A stretch of DNA of 64,000 nt from Synechococcus sp. BIOS-E4-1. GTDB lineage: Bacteria > Cyanobacteriota > Cyanobacteriia > PCC-6307 > Cyanobiaceae. Below are positions 1 through 7,915 of this stretch, one piece after another (position 1 is the stretch's first letter; every line of letters begins with the position of its first letter). The notes under the pieces are model-generated. The model made no database searches. It was not told the DNA's origin and was given only the letters and a program-made list of their open reading frames with translations. Both the position numbers and the translations under genes were made by a program. The DNA is taken from NCBI RefSeq assembly GCF_014279995.1, contig NZ_CP047935.1:1089243-1153242 (forward strand). The letters run 5' to 3'.

Positions 1-179
1 TGCAGGGCAATGCATCTGTTCCTTGCAGCCTGAAACCTGGATCGTCTGCTGACCAGGGCTTTTCAGCCTGCAGCGATGATCAACTGCGACTTGAGATGAA
101 CCAATCCCGAGATCTTTTAGTTGCTTCTCAAGAACTTTGTTTGAAGTGCACATCTTGATAACAGATTGATCAGGATGTT

Positions 180-371
180 GTGTTTCAGATTCAAGAACTA
201 ACCGACGCTGGCTGGCATCAGACCGACCTGCATGACACCAAGGATCATGCTCTATGGCATGCACGATCCAAAAGTGACGCAGATGGTCATACCTATCGGG
301 TGATCAGCAGGGAATCGGGGCTTGTTTGTCTGATGACCAGGAATGGCAGTGAATGCTGGGAACTGGATTGA
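180..371 (+). CDS. small hypothetical protein
   Basis: A 63-residue soluble protein starting at GTG. It is rich in His, Asp and charged residues, with no signal peptide or membrane segment. Codon use looks like a real gene, and the frame closes 11 bases before the ATG of the next secreted protein, so the two may be co-transcribed. I recognise no family. The alternative is that this is the tail of a longer gene, but no upstream in-frame start is convincing. Confidence 0.5.
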   Translation: MFQIQELTDAGWHQTDLHDTKDHALWHARSKSDADGHTYRVISRESGLVCLMTRNGSECWELD

Positions 372-382
372 GCTCATCAAAC

Positions 383-763
383 ATGCGCTCTCTGTTGATT
401 GCCTTTGCTTTACCTGTGATGGTTCTTGGCTCGCTCGGGCCGGCCAGGGGCAATCAGTGGGCGAGCTGCCTTTACAACAATCTAAGTGTTGACTGCAGGC
501 GGACTTTTCTTTGTCCTGGAGCTCCCTGCGGCGTGTTCCGATTGGAGTGGAAAGACGGCGCTAGTGATGTTTTTACGCGCTTCAAGGACGGGGTTGCTCG
601 CAATGTGGGTTTTTACAAGGACACTCGCGGTGGAGAGTGGATGCTGCGGGGATTTGCAGGTTCATTCGGTCTGCGCAATCCAGCCAACGGAAACTCCATC
701 GTTTACGGCATGACGCTTTCCGAGTGCAAACAATCCATGCTCGATGATTTCTGCAGCAAATAG
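383..763 (+). CDS. small secreted hypothetical protein, Cys-rich
   Basis: About 126 residues. The ATG at 383 is preferred over an in-frame ATG at 353 because it places a signal peptide (MRSLLIAFALPVMVLGS) at the very N terminus. The mature part has several paired Cys residues (CLYNN, DCRRTF, CPGAPCG and a C-terminal SECK...DDFC), which suggests a disulfide-stabilised periplasmic or exported protein. Family not recognised. It ends 22 bp before the convergent DUF3598 gene. Confidence 0.6.
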   Translation: MRSLLIAFALPVMVLGSLGPARGNQWASCLYNNLSVDCRRTFLCPGAPCGVFRLEWKDGASDVFTRFKDGVARNVGFYKDTRGGEWMLRGFAGSFGLRNPANGNSIVYGMTLSECKQSMLDDFCSK

Positions 764-784
764 CAGCAGATAGCCTCTGCACCG

Positions 785-1405
785 TCATCCCCAGAGCTCT
801 GTTTCCGAGAGGTTCTCGAGGTATCCGCTGGCGTCGTAGCGCCGCACGATCTGATGGGTCTGACCCTGAGGACTGATCCAGCGCAGGCCACAGGCCGTGG
901 CATCTCCCATCTGCCGATCTCTTGCATCGAGCAACAGCTCAACATTCGGCTCTGGTTGCCAGATCATCCAGTTGCCGCTGGTCCTTGTTATGCACTGCAG
1001 TGGTTGGGATGGTGTTGTGGGTTCGCCACCTGCTTTCGTTTCAACGATGTAGACCACCTGATCGAGACCATGGAATCCATGGCGAGCAACAACTCTCCGC
1101 CGTTCTTCGCCATGGACGACGCTCAGTTCTCCCACCCAGGCGAGTGGAGTGATCGCACTCGGGCCGAGTGACCAACTTCCATCTGAATCCACCTGCATGG
1201 TGAAGGGCACGTCTTCGAAATTCATCGATCGCTGCTGACCGGTGGAGCGGTAGGTGAGGCAGTTTTCAATCACACCACCGCGCTCCTGCACCTGCAGCGA
1301 TGTCGGGAAACGATCTTCCTCTGTGCCGCTGCCTCCCAGCCGTATGAAGCAACCCTGCCAGTGTCCGCTGTTGTGCTGCAGCAGAGCGGCGCGTGGGTCG
1401 TGCAT
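785..1405 (-). CDS. DUF3598 family protein (lipocalin-like fold)
   Basis: About 206 residues. The N-terminal HNSGHWQGCFIRLG motif and the alternating beta-strand pattern that follows match the cyanobacterial DUF3598 family, whose members are lipocalin-like barrels of unknown ligand. The ATG at 1405 is used; a TTG four codons upstream is possible. It lies 62 bp downstream of the FMN dehydrogenase gene on the same strand, so the two may form an operon. Function unknown. Confidence 0.6.
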   Translation of the reverse strand: MHDPRAALLQHNSGHWQGCFIRLGGSGTEEDRFPTSLQVQERGGVIENCLTYRSTGQQRSMNFEDVPFTMQVDSDGSWSLGPSAITPLAWVGELSVVHGEERRRVVARHGFHGLDQVVYIVETKAGGEPTTPSQPLQCITRTSGNWMIWQPEPNVELLLDARDRQMGDATACGLRWISPQGQTHQIVRRYDASGYLENLSETELWG

Positions 1406-1467
1406 GGTTTCGGACAACTGGATCAGTCATCAATCGTGGCGGTCTTGCGCCACGGTCGCGACCAGGT

Positions 1468-2721
1468 TCAGTACACGAAGGGAGGTAAATGGCTGTCTCC
1501 CTGGAGCAGGCATTCACAACGAAGATCTGCGCCCATGGAGCGAATCTCATCGACTGAGCCCACCCCGGTCAGACGCATCCCTCTCTCAAGCCCTTCCCGC
1601 AGGATCTCGAAACTGCGTGTGAGACCTGCCTCTCCGCCTGCTCCGAGACCGGCAACCATGGCCCGACCGATGCCCACTGCCTGAATTCCATGGCTCATGG
1701 CAATGAGGATGTCGGTGCCGCAACGGATCCCTCCATCCATCAGAAACGTGAGCCCGGAGCCGCTCAGCTTGGGCATTTCGCTCTGAACCATGTGCAGTGT
1801 CGGTGGAACCCGGTCCATCTGCCGGCCCCCGTGGTTGGACCAGACCACGGCATTGGCTCCGACGTCCTCGGCACGTTTGGCATCGTCGGCGCAGTGAACG
1901 CCTTTGATGATGATCGGACGATCCCTCCCCCAGGCCTCGCGAATCCACTCGAAATCTGCCCAGGTCACGGCGGATGAGGCCAGCTGAGACCCAATGTCCG
2001 TGAAGGGCATCGGTTCGCCTTTGTCATCGATGATGTTCACGAACCGCATCACACCCTCATCGCCGAGAAGGTCCGTGAGCCAGGGCAGCCGCGTGGACAT
2101 CTGAGGCGCCAGCTGCAGCCGTCGCAGGATCCATTGCAGTCGTTCATTGCCGCTGAGCCCTTCCCAGGGATGCAGGGCCTGCAGTGGTTTCATCCGTTCA
2201 TGGACCCGCCTCTGGCCGGAGACACCCGTGTCGATGGTGAGGAACAGTGCGGTGAAACCCGCCTTTTTGGCGCGGTTGATCGCACGCAGGGCAGTGTCCC
2301 GTCCTCCGCAGAGATAGAGCTGAAACCAGCACTGTTTCGATGATGCTGCGGCCACCTCCTCCATGCGTGTCCCGGAGAGGGTTGAAAGGCCCATCACAGT
2401 GCCGAAATTGCCGGCGACGCGGGCCGCCACCGCATCACCTTTGGGATAGATGGTTCGCAGGCTTCCAACGGGAGAGATGTACCAGGGAACCGCCAGCTCA
2501 TGGCCCAGAACGGTCGTGCTGGTGTCGAGGGTCTCGAAGCGTGTGGCGCCGCGCACGTTGAGAACCGTTTGCTGAAAGGCCTTCACATTGCCTTTGAGGG
2601 TGATCTCCTCATCGGCGCCACCCACGAAATATTCAGAAACGATCGGAGGCACCCGTTTGCGCATCCGTCTCCAGAGGTCCTCAGTACACAGCGCATCCCG
2701 CAATTCAGAGCTGACTGTCAT
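1468..2721 (-). CDS. FMN-dependent alpha-hydroxy-acid dehydrogenase/oxidase (LldD/glycolate-oxidase family)
   Basis: 417 residues, usual length for the family. It should oxidise an L-2-hydroxy acid such as lactate or glycolate to the 2-oxo acid using FMN in a TIM barrel. Visible motifs are the FMN/substrate Lys in IIIKGV (about residue 273), the catalytic His in SNHGGRQMD (about 296) and the phosphate-binding DGGIRCGTD (about 329). Family members split between dehydrogenases and oxygen-using oxidases, and the substrate cannot be read from sequence. It probably leads an operon with the DUF3598 gene. Confidence 0.85.
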   Translation of the reverse strand: MTVSSELRDALCTEDLWRRMRKRVPPIVSEYFVGGADEEITLKGNVKAFQQTVLNVRGATRFETLDTSTTVLGHELAVPWYISPVGSLRTIYPKGDAVAARVAGNFGTVMGLSTLSGTRMEEVAAASSKQCWFQLYLCGGRDTALRAINRAKKAGFTALFLTIDTGVSGQRRVHERMKPLQALHPWEGLSGNERLQWILRRLQLAPQMSTRLPWLTDLLGDEGVMRFVNIIDDKGEPMPFTDIGSQLASSAVTWADFEWIREAWGRDRPIIIKGVHCADDAKRAEDVGANAVVWSNHGGRQMDRVPPTLHMVQSEMPKLSGSGLTFLMDGGIRCGTDILIAMSHGIQAVGIGRAMVAGLGAGGEAGLTRSFEILREGLERGMRLTGVGSVDEIRSMGADLRCECLLQGDSHLPPFVY

Positions 2722-3862
2722 GACGTTGATGCGGTAGCCCCAGCTGTTGTTCGATCAGCGAAGAGTACAAGCGTTGTTGCATGCAGATCGGAGCATCCGG
2801 TCAGTCGTTTGGAATCCTTATCGACAGGCTGCTGCCGTGATCCCGGTCGAAGCAGGCTTTATGCAGACACTTCAATCTGATCAGGCACTCTGATAGGCAG
2901 CCTGATCCAGGCGGAAGGATGCCCCATGCGCATGGAAGACACGCTTTAGGCCTTCTATCGCTTGGTGTAACTCAGTCTCACTTCTACATTTCCGACTGAT
3001 GAGTGGGTAAAAGGCGTCAAGGTCCTGTCAAAGCATCCAGTCGTTCTGACACTGGATTGCCCTTTTGACTGTTCAACCTGCTAGATATGAACAGTTTGGT
3101 AAGAGACGTTTGGTCTGCTCTCTGGGCACGTCTCACCACGCTGTTGCCCTGACCCGTTACTCCAGGGTTGATGCAGAGATGGAGAAGGAGTTAAAGGAAC
3201 CACGAAAGCCCAAGAATCTCAGGAAACAAGTTGAAGCAGTCAGCTGCTGGGAAGAGAGCACTGTCTTGGGTCTTAACCAAAAAGAATGGGTTGAACCTCT
3301 TGGAGAAGAGCTTCCATCTCTGAAGGTTTTAAGTTGACTAACCCAAGGCTGGCAATTAAGACTAAAAAACATCTGAAATAGAAGATCAAGTGATTGTTTG
3401 GTGATGAAACTGTCACAGCCAACTCTGTTTTCACTCCTGCTACACACTGACCAGAAGGACTGGCTGTGACATCCCAACGATCGAAGCCATGGCAGGGCAC
3501 TCATAGAGACAGGTTCAAAGACTGCGCAGGAGTATGGATAGTCCACAGATGATGCAAGACCTAGAGAGATCAAGTTGTTATAGGTTTGTTCAAAGTATTG
3601 CCCGTTGAATCACGCCTGGAATCAGTAAATCAAAAGTTTCCCCGGCGAAACGACTAACCGATAACTCTGTGCCTTAAAAAGGATTGAAACTTCTCAAAGA
3701 TTGCCCAGGTGTCATTGCCGCCATGGAGGCAGGGATGACAAAGGGATAAAAGCCAACGCTAGAAGTGATTCCGTAAGGCAAGCAATTTGTTTTACGGAAT
3801 TGCTTCAGCTGCCCAAAGTGTATAGCACTTGCAAAAAAGTGGAAAATTATAACTTAAAACCA
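2722..3862. other. long region without a supported gene
   Basis: About 1.1 kb at the left edge of the accessory island, AT-richer than its surroundings. Overlapping open frames exist on both strands (3065-3337 plus, 3157-3573 minus), but neither has a recognisable domain, signal peptide or good ribosome binding site. The plus frame after codon 38 has a charged, protein-like composition and is the better candidate. No tRNA, IS or terminator was recognised. Confidence 0.4.
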
Positions 3863-4066
3863 ATGACACAAAGTGAGCGTGAATTGACTGAAAGAGCTAT
3901 TCGAAGAGCAACCTTCAGTTGGCCGGAAAAGCAGTTCGACTATAACTGTGGCGTAGCTGCGGCTGGTGGTTCTTTCTATGCGAGATGGAAGAGTAGAAAG
4001 GCGTCTGAATTGAGTGCCTTGAACTCTATTGATATCGTCTTAGGCATACTCGAGAGGTCGCTGTAA
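3863..4066 (+). CDS. small hypothetical protein
   Basis: 67 residues from the ATG at 3863. An in-frame extension to 3701 exists but has poor coding character. The protein begins MTQSERELTERAIRRATF and is basic, with no membrane segment. It lies 101 bp upstream of the first RiPP precursor on the same strand. No family recognised; a role in the precursor island is only suggested by position. Confidence 0.5.
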   Translation: MTQSERELTERAIRRATFSWPEKQFDYNCGVAAAGGSFYARWKSRKASELSALNSIDIVLGILERSL

Positions 4067-4167
4067 TGTGTTTGAATCTCGCTTAGATGTCATCAAAAAA
4101 TCAGTAAAAGCCTTTTGTGGTCCGTTATTGGACGTTTGATTAGCATGGATAGACATGCGCTAATTCA

Positions 4168-4431
4168 ATGTCCAAAGAGCAAGTAAAAGCATTCCTGGAA
4201 AAGGTCAAAGGTGACGTCAGCCTTCAGGAGAAGCTCAAAGCTGCAGCTGATTCTGATGCTGTTGTTGCGATTGCTCAAGAAGCAGGTTTTATGGTTTCTG
4301 CTGACGAGTTGAAGAACGCCCAATCAGAGCTTTCTGAAGAGGAGCTGGAAGGAGCGGCTGGGGGAGGTTATTATTCTGGGGGCGTCAAATGTACTCTGGG
4401 GGAGGTGGTTTGTAAGGGTAGGGTGCAGTGA
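4168..4431 (+). CDS. Nif11-leader RiPP precursor (prochlorosin-like)
   Basis: 87 residues. The N-terminal 65 or so form a Nif11-type leader (MSKEQVKAFLEKVKGD, then a helix ending LSEEELEGAAGG). The double-glycine motif is the expected C39-peptidase cleavage site. The 21-residue core starts with GYYSGG and carries Ser, Thr and two Cys (KCT and VVC), enough for up to two (methyl)lanthionine rings. In marine picocyanobacteria such peptides are modified in trans by a promiscuous class II LanM (ProcM). No LanM is in this window, so modification is inferred. A TAGCAT box sits 21 nt upstream of the ATG. Confidence 0.85.
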   Translation: MSKEQVKAFLEKVKGDVSLQEKLKAAADSDAVVAIAQEAGFMVSADELKNAQSELSEEELEGAAGGGYYSGGVKCTLGEVVCKGRVQ

Positions 4432-4621
4432 TTGAGTGTGTCTTTGTTGAGTGTCTGGCATGTTGGAATGGATTGAGCCTGAATACTGAGAGTCCCCTTC
4501 GTAGTGGCTTTTTATTGCTTCAACCTCTCTCAAAGTCTCAATCATCAGACTCCAATACGTGGCACGATTGAGTGCAGTTAAGCAGAAATAATTAGGACAT
4601 GAGTAATAACTAATCCTGCTG
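4432..4621. other. spacer between precursor genes
   Basis: No gene seen. It contains the first copy of a dispersed repeat (4543-4580) that also precedes the later precursors. A T-rich stretch near 4508 could belong to a weak terminator, but no good stem was found. Confidence 0.4.
4543..4580 (+). repeat. dispersed island repeat, copy 1
   Basis: Contains CCAATACGTGGCACGATTGA followed by GTGCAG. Related copies lie at about 6326-6370 and 6747-6791, upstream of later precursor genes. This copy is not followed directly by a precursor, which fits loss or displacement of a gene here. Confidence 0.55.
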
Positions 4622-4753
4622 TCAACTGGCAACTGCGGCCAATACCTTTTCAGCGGCAGCGATCAGCTTCGCCCCCTTGGCCTTGGTCCCATAGTGCTGC
4701 TCATATTGACCAGCATTGCAGTAGCGGGCGCAGCTAAGCAAAGTCCGGCATCA
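4622..4753 (-). pseudogene. C-terminal remnant of an unidentified gene
   Basis: A reading frame of about 43 codons without a start, closed upstream by a stop near 4755. Its end has a clear protein character (GQYEQHYGTKAKGAKLIAAA followed by EKVLAAVAS and a stop). It lies antisense just upstream of the barrel gene. I cannot name the family; it looks like the surviving tail of a decayed gene. Confidence 0.35.
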
Positions 4754-4775
4754 TTCGCAGATTAACGTCTGATCC

Positions 4776-5882
4776 ATGCAGCGTTCTCTGCGCCTGTCGT
4801 TATCGCTGAGCGGAGCTGCTGCACTGGTACTCGCTAATACACCTCTGCTCCCTGTTGCTGCTCAAGAGGCAGGCAGCTCAGAAGATCTCGGGGTCATGGA
4901 GATCAATCTCAAGGATGCAGTCAAGTTCAACTGGGGTTTTCAAGGTGCACTCCAGGGCGCAGGCACACCCAATCAAGCCGGTATCGGCGGGTTTCTGCCA
5001 ATTGCTGTGGGCGAGAACAGTGTGTTCTTTGCTGATGTAGTGCTCAATGCCAACTTTGCTGATTACGGCGGCACCAGCAGCATCGTCAACACCGAGGTCG
5101 CTGGTACAACACTCAGCACCTCATCAAGACTTGGCTACCGCTGGCTGAATGGCGACCGCTCCTGGATGTTCGGGGCGAATGCTGGCTATGACAGCAGGCC
5201 AATGAATACAGGCAATGCTGACTCAGGTGTCACGCTCTACGACAAGGAAAGTGCTTTTTTCCAGCAAATCGCCGCTGGGTTAGAAGCAGTCTCTGATACC
5301 TGGAACTTCAATGCCTACGCTCTTGTCCCTGTCGGTGATACAGAGCAGCGCCTCAATAGCCGTTATCTCGGCGGAGCACTTGATACCTATGGCCTGAATG
5401 TTGGTTATTTCATCACCCCTGAACTCAATGCCTCTGTTGGTTACTACTACCAAAGCGGAGATCTAGGAGAAGCAGATGGTTCAGGCGTACAGGTGGAGCT
5501 GGATTATCAGATCGCTGATGGTTTAACTGCTGGCATCAATGTTTCCTATGACGAAGCTTTTGAAACCAGAGTTTCAGGAAACATCAGCTATCGCTTTGGT
5601 AGCAATATTACTGCTGCGGAAATCAAGAAAAAAGCATGGCAAAAACCAACCATTCAAGGTTTGTCTGAAAGCGTTAAAAACAGGAGTGTCCGCGTTCATG
5701 ATTTGCAATCCAATATAAATGCAATGTGCAGTTCTCTCGATACACCCCGACGGAAACATTATAAAAGTGATCTTGTGACTATTCGTACAGGAATAACTAC
5801 GTTTGAACGTTTTCATTGTAACCCTGGCGCGCCCAACGCAACTGCTGGCGGTTGGGAACCCTTTGAGCGCACTGATTATTAG
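4776..5882 (+). CDS. outer-membrane beta-barrel protein, inverse-autotransporter-like
   Basis: 368 residues. Signal peptide (residues 1-29, cleavage near VAAQEA), then strands alternating aromatic and small residues with a motif SRLGYRWLNGDRSWMFGANA around residues 112-131. This resembles the inverse autotransporter (invasin/intimin-type) beta domain. The barrel appears to close near SGNISYRFG (about 267-275). A basic tail of about 90 residues with a few Cys follows; no Ig-like passenger repeats are present. It lies between two RiPP precursors, so a role in surface display or export is possible but only inferred. A simple porin is the alternative. Confidence 0.6.
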   Translation: MQRSLRLSLSLSGAAALVLANTPLLPVAAQEAGSSEDLGVMEINLKDAVKFNWGFQGALQGAGTPNQAGIGGFLPIAVGENSVFFADVVLNANFADYGGTSSIVNTEVAGTTLSTSSRLGYRWLNGDRSWMFGANAGYDSRPMNTGNADSGVTLYDKESAFFQQIAAGLEAVSDTWNFNAYALVPVGDTEQRLNSRYLGGALDTYGLNVGYFITPELNASVGYYYQSGDLGEADGSGVQVELDYQIADGLTAGINVSYDEAFETRVSGNISYRFGSNITAAEIKKKAWQKPTIQGLSESVKNRSVRVHDLQSNINAMCSSLDTPRRKHYKSDLVTIRTGITTFERFHCNPGAPNATAGGWEPFERTDY

Positions 5883-5908
5883 CTAAAGCCACTGAATCAG
5901 ACCGTTGT

Positions 5909-5935
5909 TATAACTGGCAAAGACTCCCGTTAGCC
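5909..5935 (+). promoter_or_regulatory. conserved -10 box and short leader of RiPP precursor
   Basis: CGTTGT followed by TATAAC at 5909-5914, then exactly 21 nt to the ATG at 5936. The leader ends TTAGCC and has no Shine-Dalgarno sequence. The same spacing is seen at the precursors at 6418, 6839 and 43460. Confidence 0.55.
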
Positions 5936-6211
5936 ATGTCCGACGAGCAACTCAAAGCGTTCCTTGAAAAAGTCAAAAGTGACACTTGCCTTCAGGAGAA
6001 ACTGAGAGCTGCTGATGATTACGATGCTGTTGTTGCTGTTGCCAAAGCTGCAGGCTTCTCCATCACCACAGGAGACTTGAAAGAGCATCATCAAGCCCAG
6101 CCAGACCCATCTAATAGGGAGCTTGAGAGTGCGGCTGGCGGCAATCACCCCAACACCTACCCACTGTCTGGGCCCTGCGATTGTGGGTGTGGCGGATATC
6201 CCAGTTACTAA
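5936..6211 (+). CDS. Nif11-leader RiPP precursor
   Basis: 91 residues. Leader begins MSDEQLKAFLEKVKSD and ends LESAAGG. The 22-residue core begins NHPNTYPLSGP and contains a tight Cys cluster (CDCGCGG) with Thr and Ser upstream, which would allow overlapping thioether rings. The leader is divergent around residues 48-60 (HHQAQPDPSN). No processing enzyme is nearby. It starts 53 bp after the barrel gene and has its own -10-like box. Confidence 0.85.
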   Translation: MSDEQLKAFLEKVKSDTCLQEKLRAADDYDAVVAVAKAAGFSITTGDLKEHHQAQPDPSNRELESAAGGNHPNTYPLSGPCDCGCGGYPSY

Positions 6212-6325
6212 CTCTCTGGTTTTTGTAAAGTTGGCACTAATGTCATTGCAGAGCAGGCTACACACTCAAAGCCATTAAATTGGCAGGTTTTTTATCTTGA
6301 TCATTCCAAAAAGAGCACAAATCAA

Positions 6326-6370
6326 CATCCATCAATTAGCACGATTGAGCACAGTAATTGTTGGTCAAAG
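6326..6370 (+). repeat. dispersed island repeat, copy 2
   Basis: Contains TTAGCACGATTGAGCACAGT then AATTGTTGGTCAAAG. It matches copies 1 and 3 and lies about 20 bp upstream of the promoter of the next precursor. Confidence 0.6.
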
Positions 6371-6390
6371 ACTTTGCTTTAGAGCGTTGC

Positions 6391-6417
6391 TATAATTACT
6401 TAGCAGACTTGATACCC
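6391..6417 (+). promoter_or_regulatory. conserved -10 box and short leader of RiPP precursor
   Basis: CGTTGC followed by a consensus TATAAT (6391-6396), then 21 nt to the ATG at 6418. The leader ends GATACCC and has no Shine-Dalgarno sequence. Confidence 0.6.
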
Positions 6418-6660
6418 ATGTCAGAAGAGCAACTCAAAGCCTTTCTCGAAAAAGTAAAAGCTGACACCAGTCTCCAGGAAAAGCTTAAAGCTGCGGCTGA
6501 TGTTGACGCAGCTCTTACAATTGCGAAAGAGACTGGGTTCATGATTTCTGCTGATGACGTTCGGACGTCAGTTTCAGATGATGAGCTGGAAGGCGCGGCT
6601 GGCGGTTCAGATGATGAAACGTTGACTGATTTCATGTGTGAGGAATATGAAGGATATTAA
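6418..6660 (+). CDS. Nif11-leader RiPP precursor, acidic core
   Basis: 80 residues from the ATG at 6418. An in-frame upstream start at 6358 would run through the promoter and is rejected. Leader MSEEQLKAFLEKVKAD ... LEGAAGG. The 17-residue core is SDDETLTDFMCEEYEGY: strongly acidic, a single Cys, two Thr and one Ser, so at most one thioether ring. It is followed after 13 bp by a strong terminator. Confidence 0.85.
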   Translation: MSEEQLKAFLEKVKADTSLQEKLKAAADVDAALTIAKETGFMISADDVRTSVSDDELEGAAGGSDDETLTDFMCEEYEGY

Positions 6661-6673
6661 AAGTTTACTCATC

Positions 6674-6704
6674 AAAGCCCCTGCAACGGCAGGGGCTTTT
6701 TATT
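6674..6704 (+). terminator. rho-independent terminator
   Basis: Perfect 10-bp stem AAAGCCCCTG/CAGGGGCTTT with a 6-nt loop (CAACGG) and a following T-rich run, 13 bp after the stop of the acidic-core precursor. Confidence 0.85.
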
Positions 6705-6746
6705 CCTTCAATCACCCCAAACAGCCCACAAATCAGCCCCAAATTG

Positions 6747-6791
6747 CATCCAATACCTGGCATGATTGAGCGCTATAAGTATTGACCAAAG
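6747..6791 (+). repeat. dispersed island repeat, copy 3
   Basis: Contains CCAATACCTGGCATGATTGA then GCGCTATAAGTATTGACCAAA. It matches copies 1 and 2 and lies upstream of the truncated leader gene at 6839, suggesting that promoter, leader and spacer were duplicated as one unit. Confidence 0.6.
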
Positions 6792-6811
6792 CCTCTGCAG
6801 CACACCGTTGA

Positions 6812-6838
6812 TATGACTGCTGAACAGATCTGCTACCC
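6812..6838 (+). promoter_or_regulatory. -10 box of the truncated precursor
   Basis: CGTTGA then TATGAC (6812-6817), then 21 nt to the ATG at 6839; the leader ends CTGCTACCC. The box deviates from TATAAT at two positions. Confidence 0.45.
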
Positions 6839-6931
6839 ATGTCAGAAGAACAACTCAGAACTTTTATTGAAAAGGTGCAAAGCGACACCAGCCTTCAAGA
6901 GAAACTGAGAGCTGCTAAAGCTCATAGCTAA
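6839..6931 (+). pseudogene. truncated Nif11 leader gene
   Basis: Thirty codons starting MSEEQLRTFIEKVQSD, closely matching the first third of the neighbouring leaders, then a stop after KAHS. The rest of the leader, the Gly-Gly site and the core are missing. Promoter and upstream repeat are preserved, so this is probably a recently decayed duplicate. Confidence 0.75.
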
Positions 6932-7124
6932 ATGTATTAGGCTATAGGGCTGAAGTGGGGCCGCAGAAAGTTAAATCTTTTAATCATTCAACACACTCAA
7001 CAATAGTCTGAAGTTTATAAAACCTGAATGAACTTTTAGTTTTAAATGGTCAGATTTTATTGGCGGTTATTCGCGAATCAAATACATTCAGTTCTCTTGT
7101 AATCCTAGGCTACCCTGCGGACGA

Positions 7125-7424
7125 CTAAATGTTTGGCTTCTTTTTTGCGGGTCCATGATCATGTAACCGCATTATGACAGGTGTTGTGCACTGATTTGCA
7201 CCATTCAAGTTGGCTGTCTTCCCTCCGGCCACTGCCTCTAATTCCTCGGCAGATAGTTCTGACATTTTTGATTGGAATGCTGAAAGAAGATCCTCAGCAC
7301 TGACTTGAATCCCAAAGTTCGCAGCAAGTTCAACAGCCTCTTCCGGAGTTGTGGCTGCTGTAAGAGAGTCCCTGAATTCAGGATTCGTTGTTAAGGTGTT
7401 CAAGAGATCTTCTTGGGCTGACAT
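7125..7424 (-). CDS. Nif11-like leader RiPP precursor (second leader type)
   Basis: 99 residues. A different leader subtype from its neighbours (MSAQEDLLNTLTTNPEFRDS) but with the same ending LSAEELEAVAGG. The 31-residue core begins KTANLNGANQC and has one Cys, several Thr, a His-Asp-His stretch and a basic tail (PAKKKPNI). It is the only intact precursor on the minus strand of this island and is related to the decayed copy at 7758-7915. Confidence 0.8.
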   Translation of the reverse strand: MSAQEDLLNTLTTNPEFRDSLTAATTPEEAVELAANFGIQVSAEDLLSAFQSKMSELSAEELEAVAGGKTANLNGANQCTTPVIMRLHDHGPAKKKPNI

Positions 7425-7757
7425 GATAAAACAATGGCTTATATAAATCGATCATACAGATTGAGGAATTCACTGCGTCAAGACTTAAACAATATCAACA
7501 CGATACTTGTATCTATTGTATTTGTGACTCATGTACTGCAGTAGTTGTTTCGCCTTCGCCTGAAAAGCTTATGAACAAAGATAAGAATTTGAAACCCTTG
7601 CGTTGAGCTCGGATGAATCAATCTATCTCATTAAATCAATGGAGATTCGACGCTCCCCCATTGCAAGGCAAGCGTATTGAGGCCGGAAGGCGAATTAGTT
7701 TGCTTGCAAAAATCCAAATGTTTACGGGTGTCTAAGTACCACCAAAGATATCTACAT
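7425..7757. other. spacer with no supported gene
   Basis: AT-rich and contains the promoter region of the minus-strand precursor. A plus-strand frame at 7677-7871 is antisense to the decayed precursor and lacks domain character. Nothing else seen. Confidence 0.4.
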
Positions 7758-7915
7758 CTAAAAGACATTTGGCGGTATAAGGCCTACTTGCGTTCCCAAA
7801 GCATTGTTTACCTTGTTGGGTGCGCAGCCGTAATTTTTGCCTCAGCTAACAGCATCCAATTCTTCCTCTGAGAGCTCTGACAGCTTTGATTTGAATGCCG
7901 TTCGCAGCTCATTAC
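7758..7915 (-). pseudogene. decayed Nif11-like precursor
   Basis: The minus strand reads RNELRTAFKSKLSELSEEEL then DAVS and a stop where the Gly-Gly site should be. The frame continues with GKNYGCAPNKVNNALGTQVG and ends after PPNVF. The leader matches the gene at 7125-7424 (FQSKMSELSAEELEAVAGG). The Gly-Gly codons appear altered by a one-base insertion plus a nearby one-base deletion, and the leader N terminus is lost. It is too degraded to be detected as an open frame. Confidence 0.65.

Noticed and set aside
3157-3573. 138-codon minus-strand frame in the gap before the RiPP island
   Set aside because: Overlaps an equally good plus-strand frame, with no domain, signal peptide or ribosome binding site.
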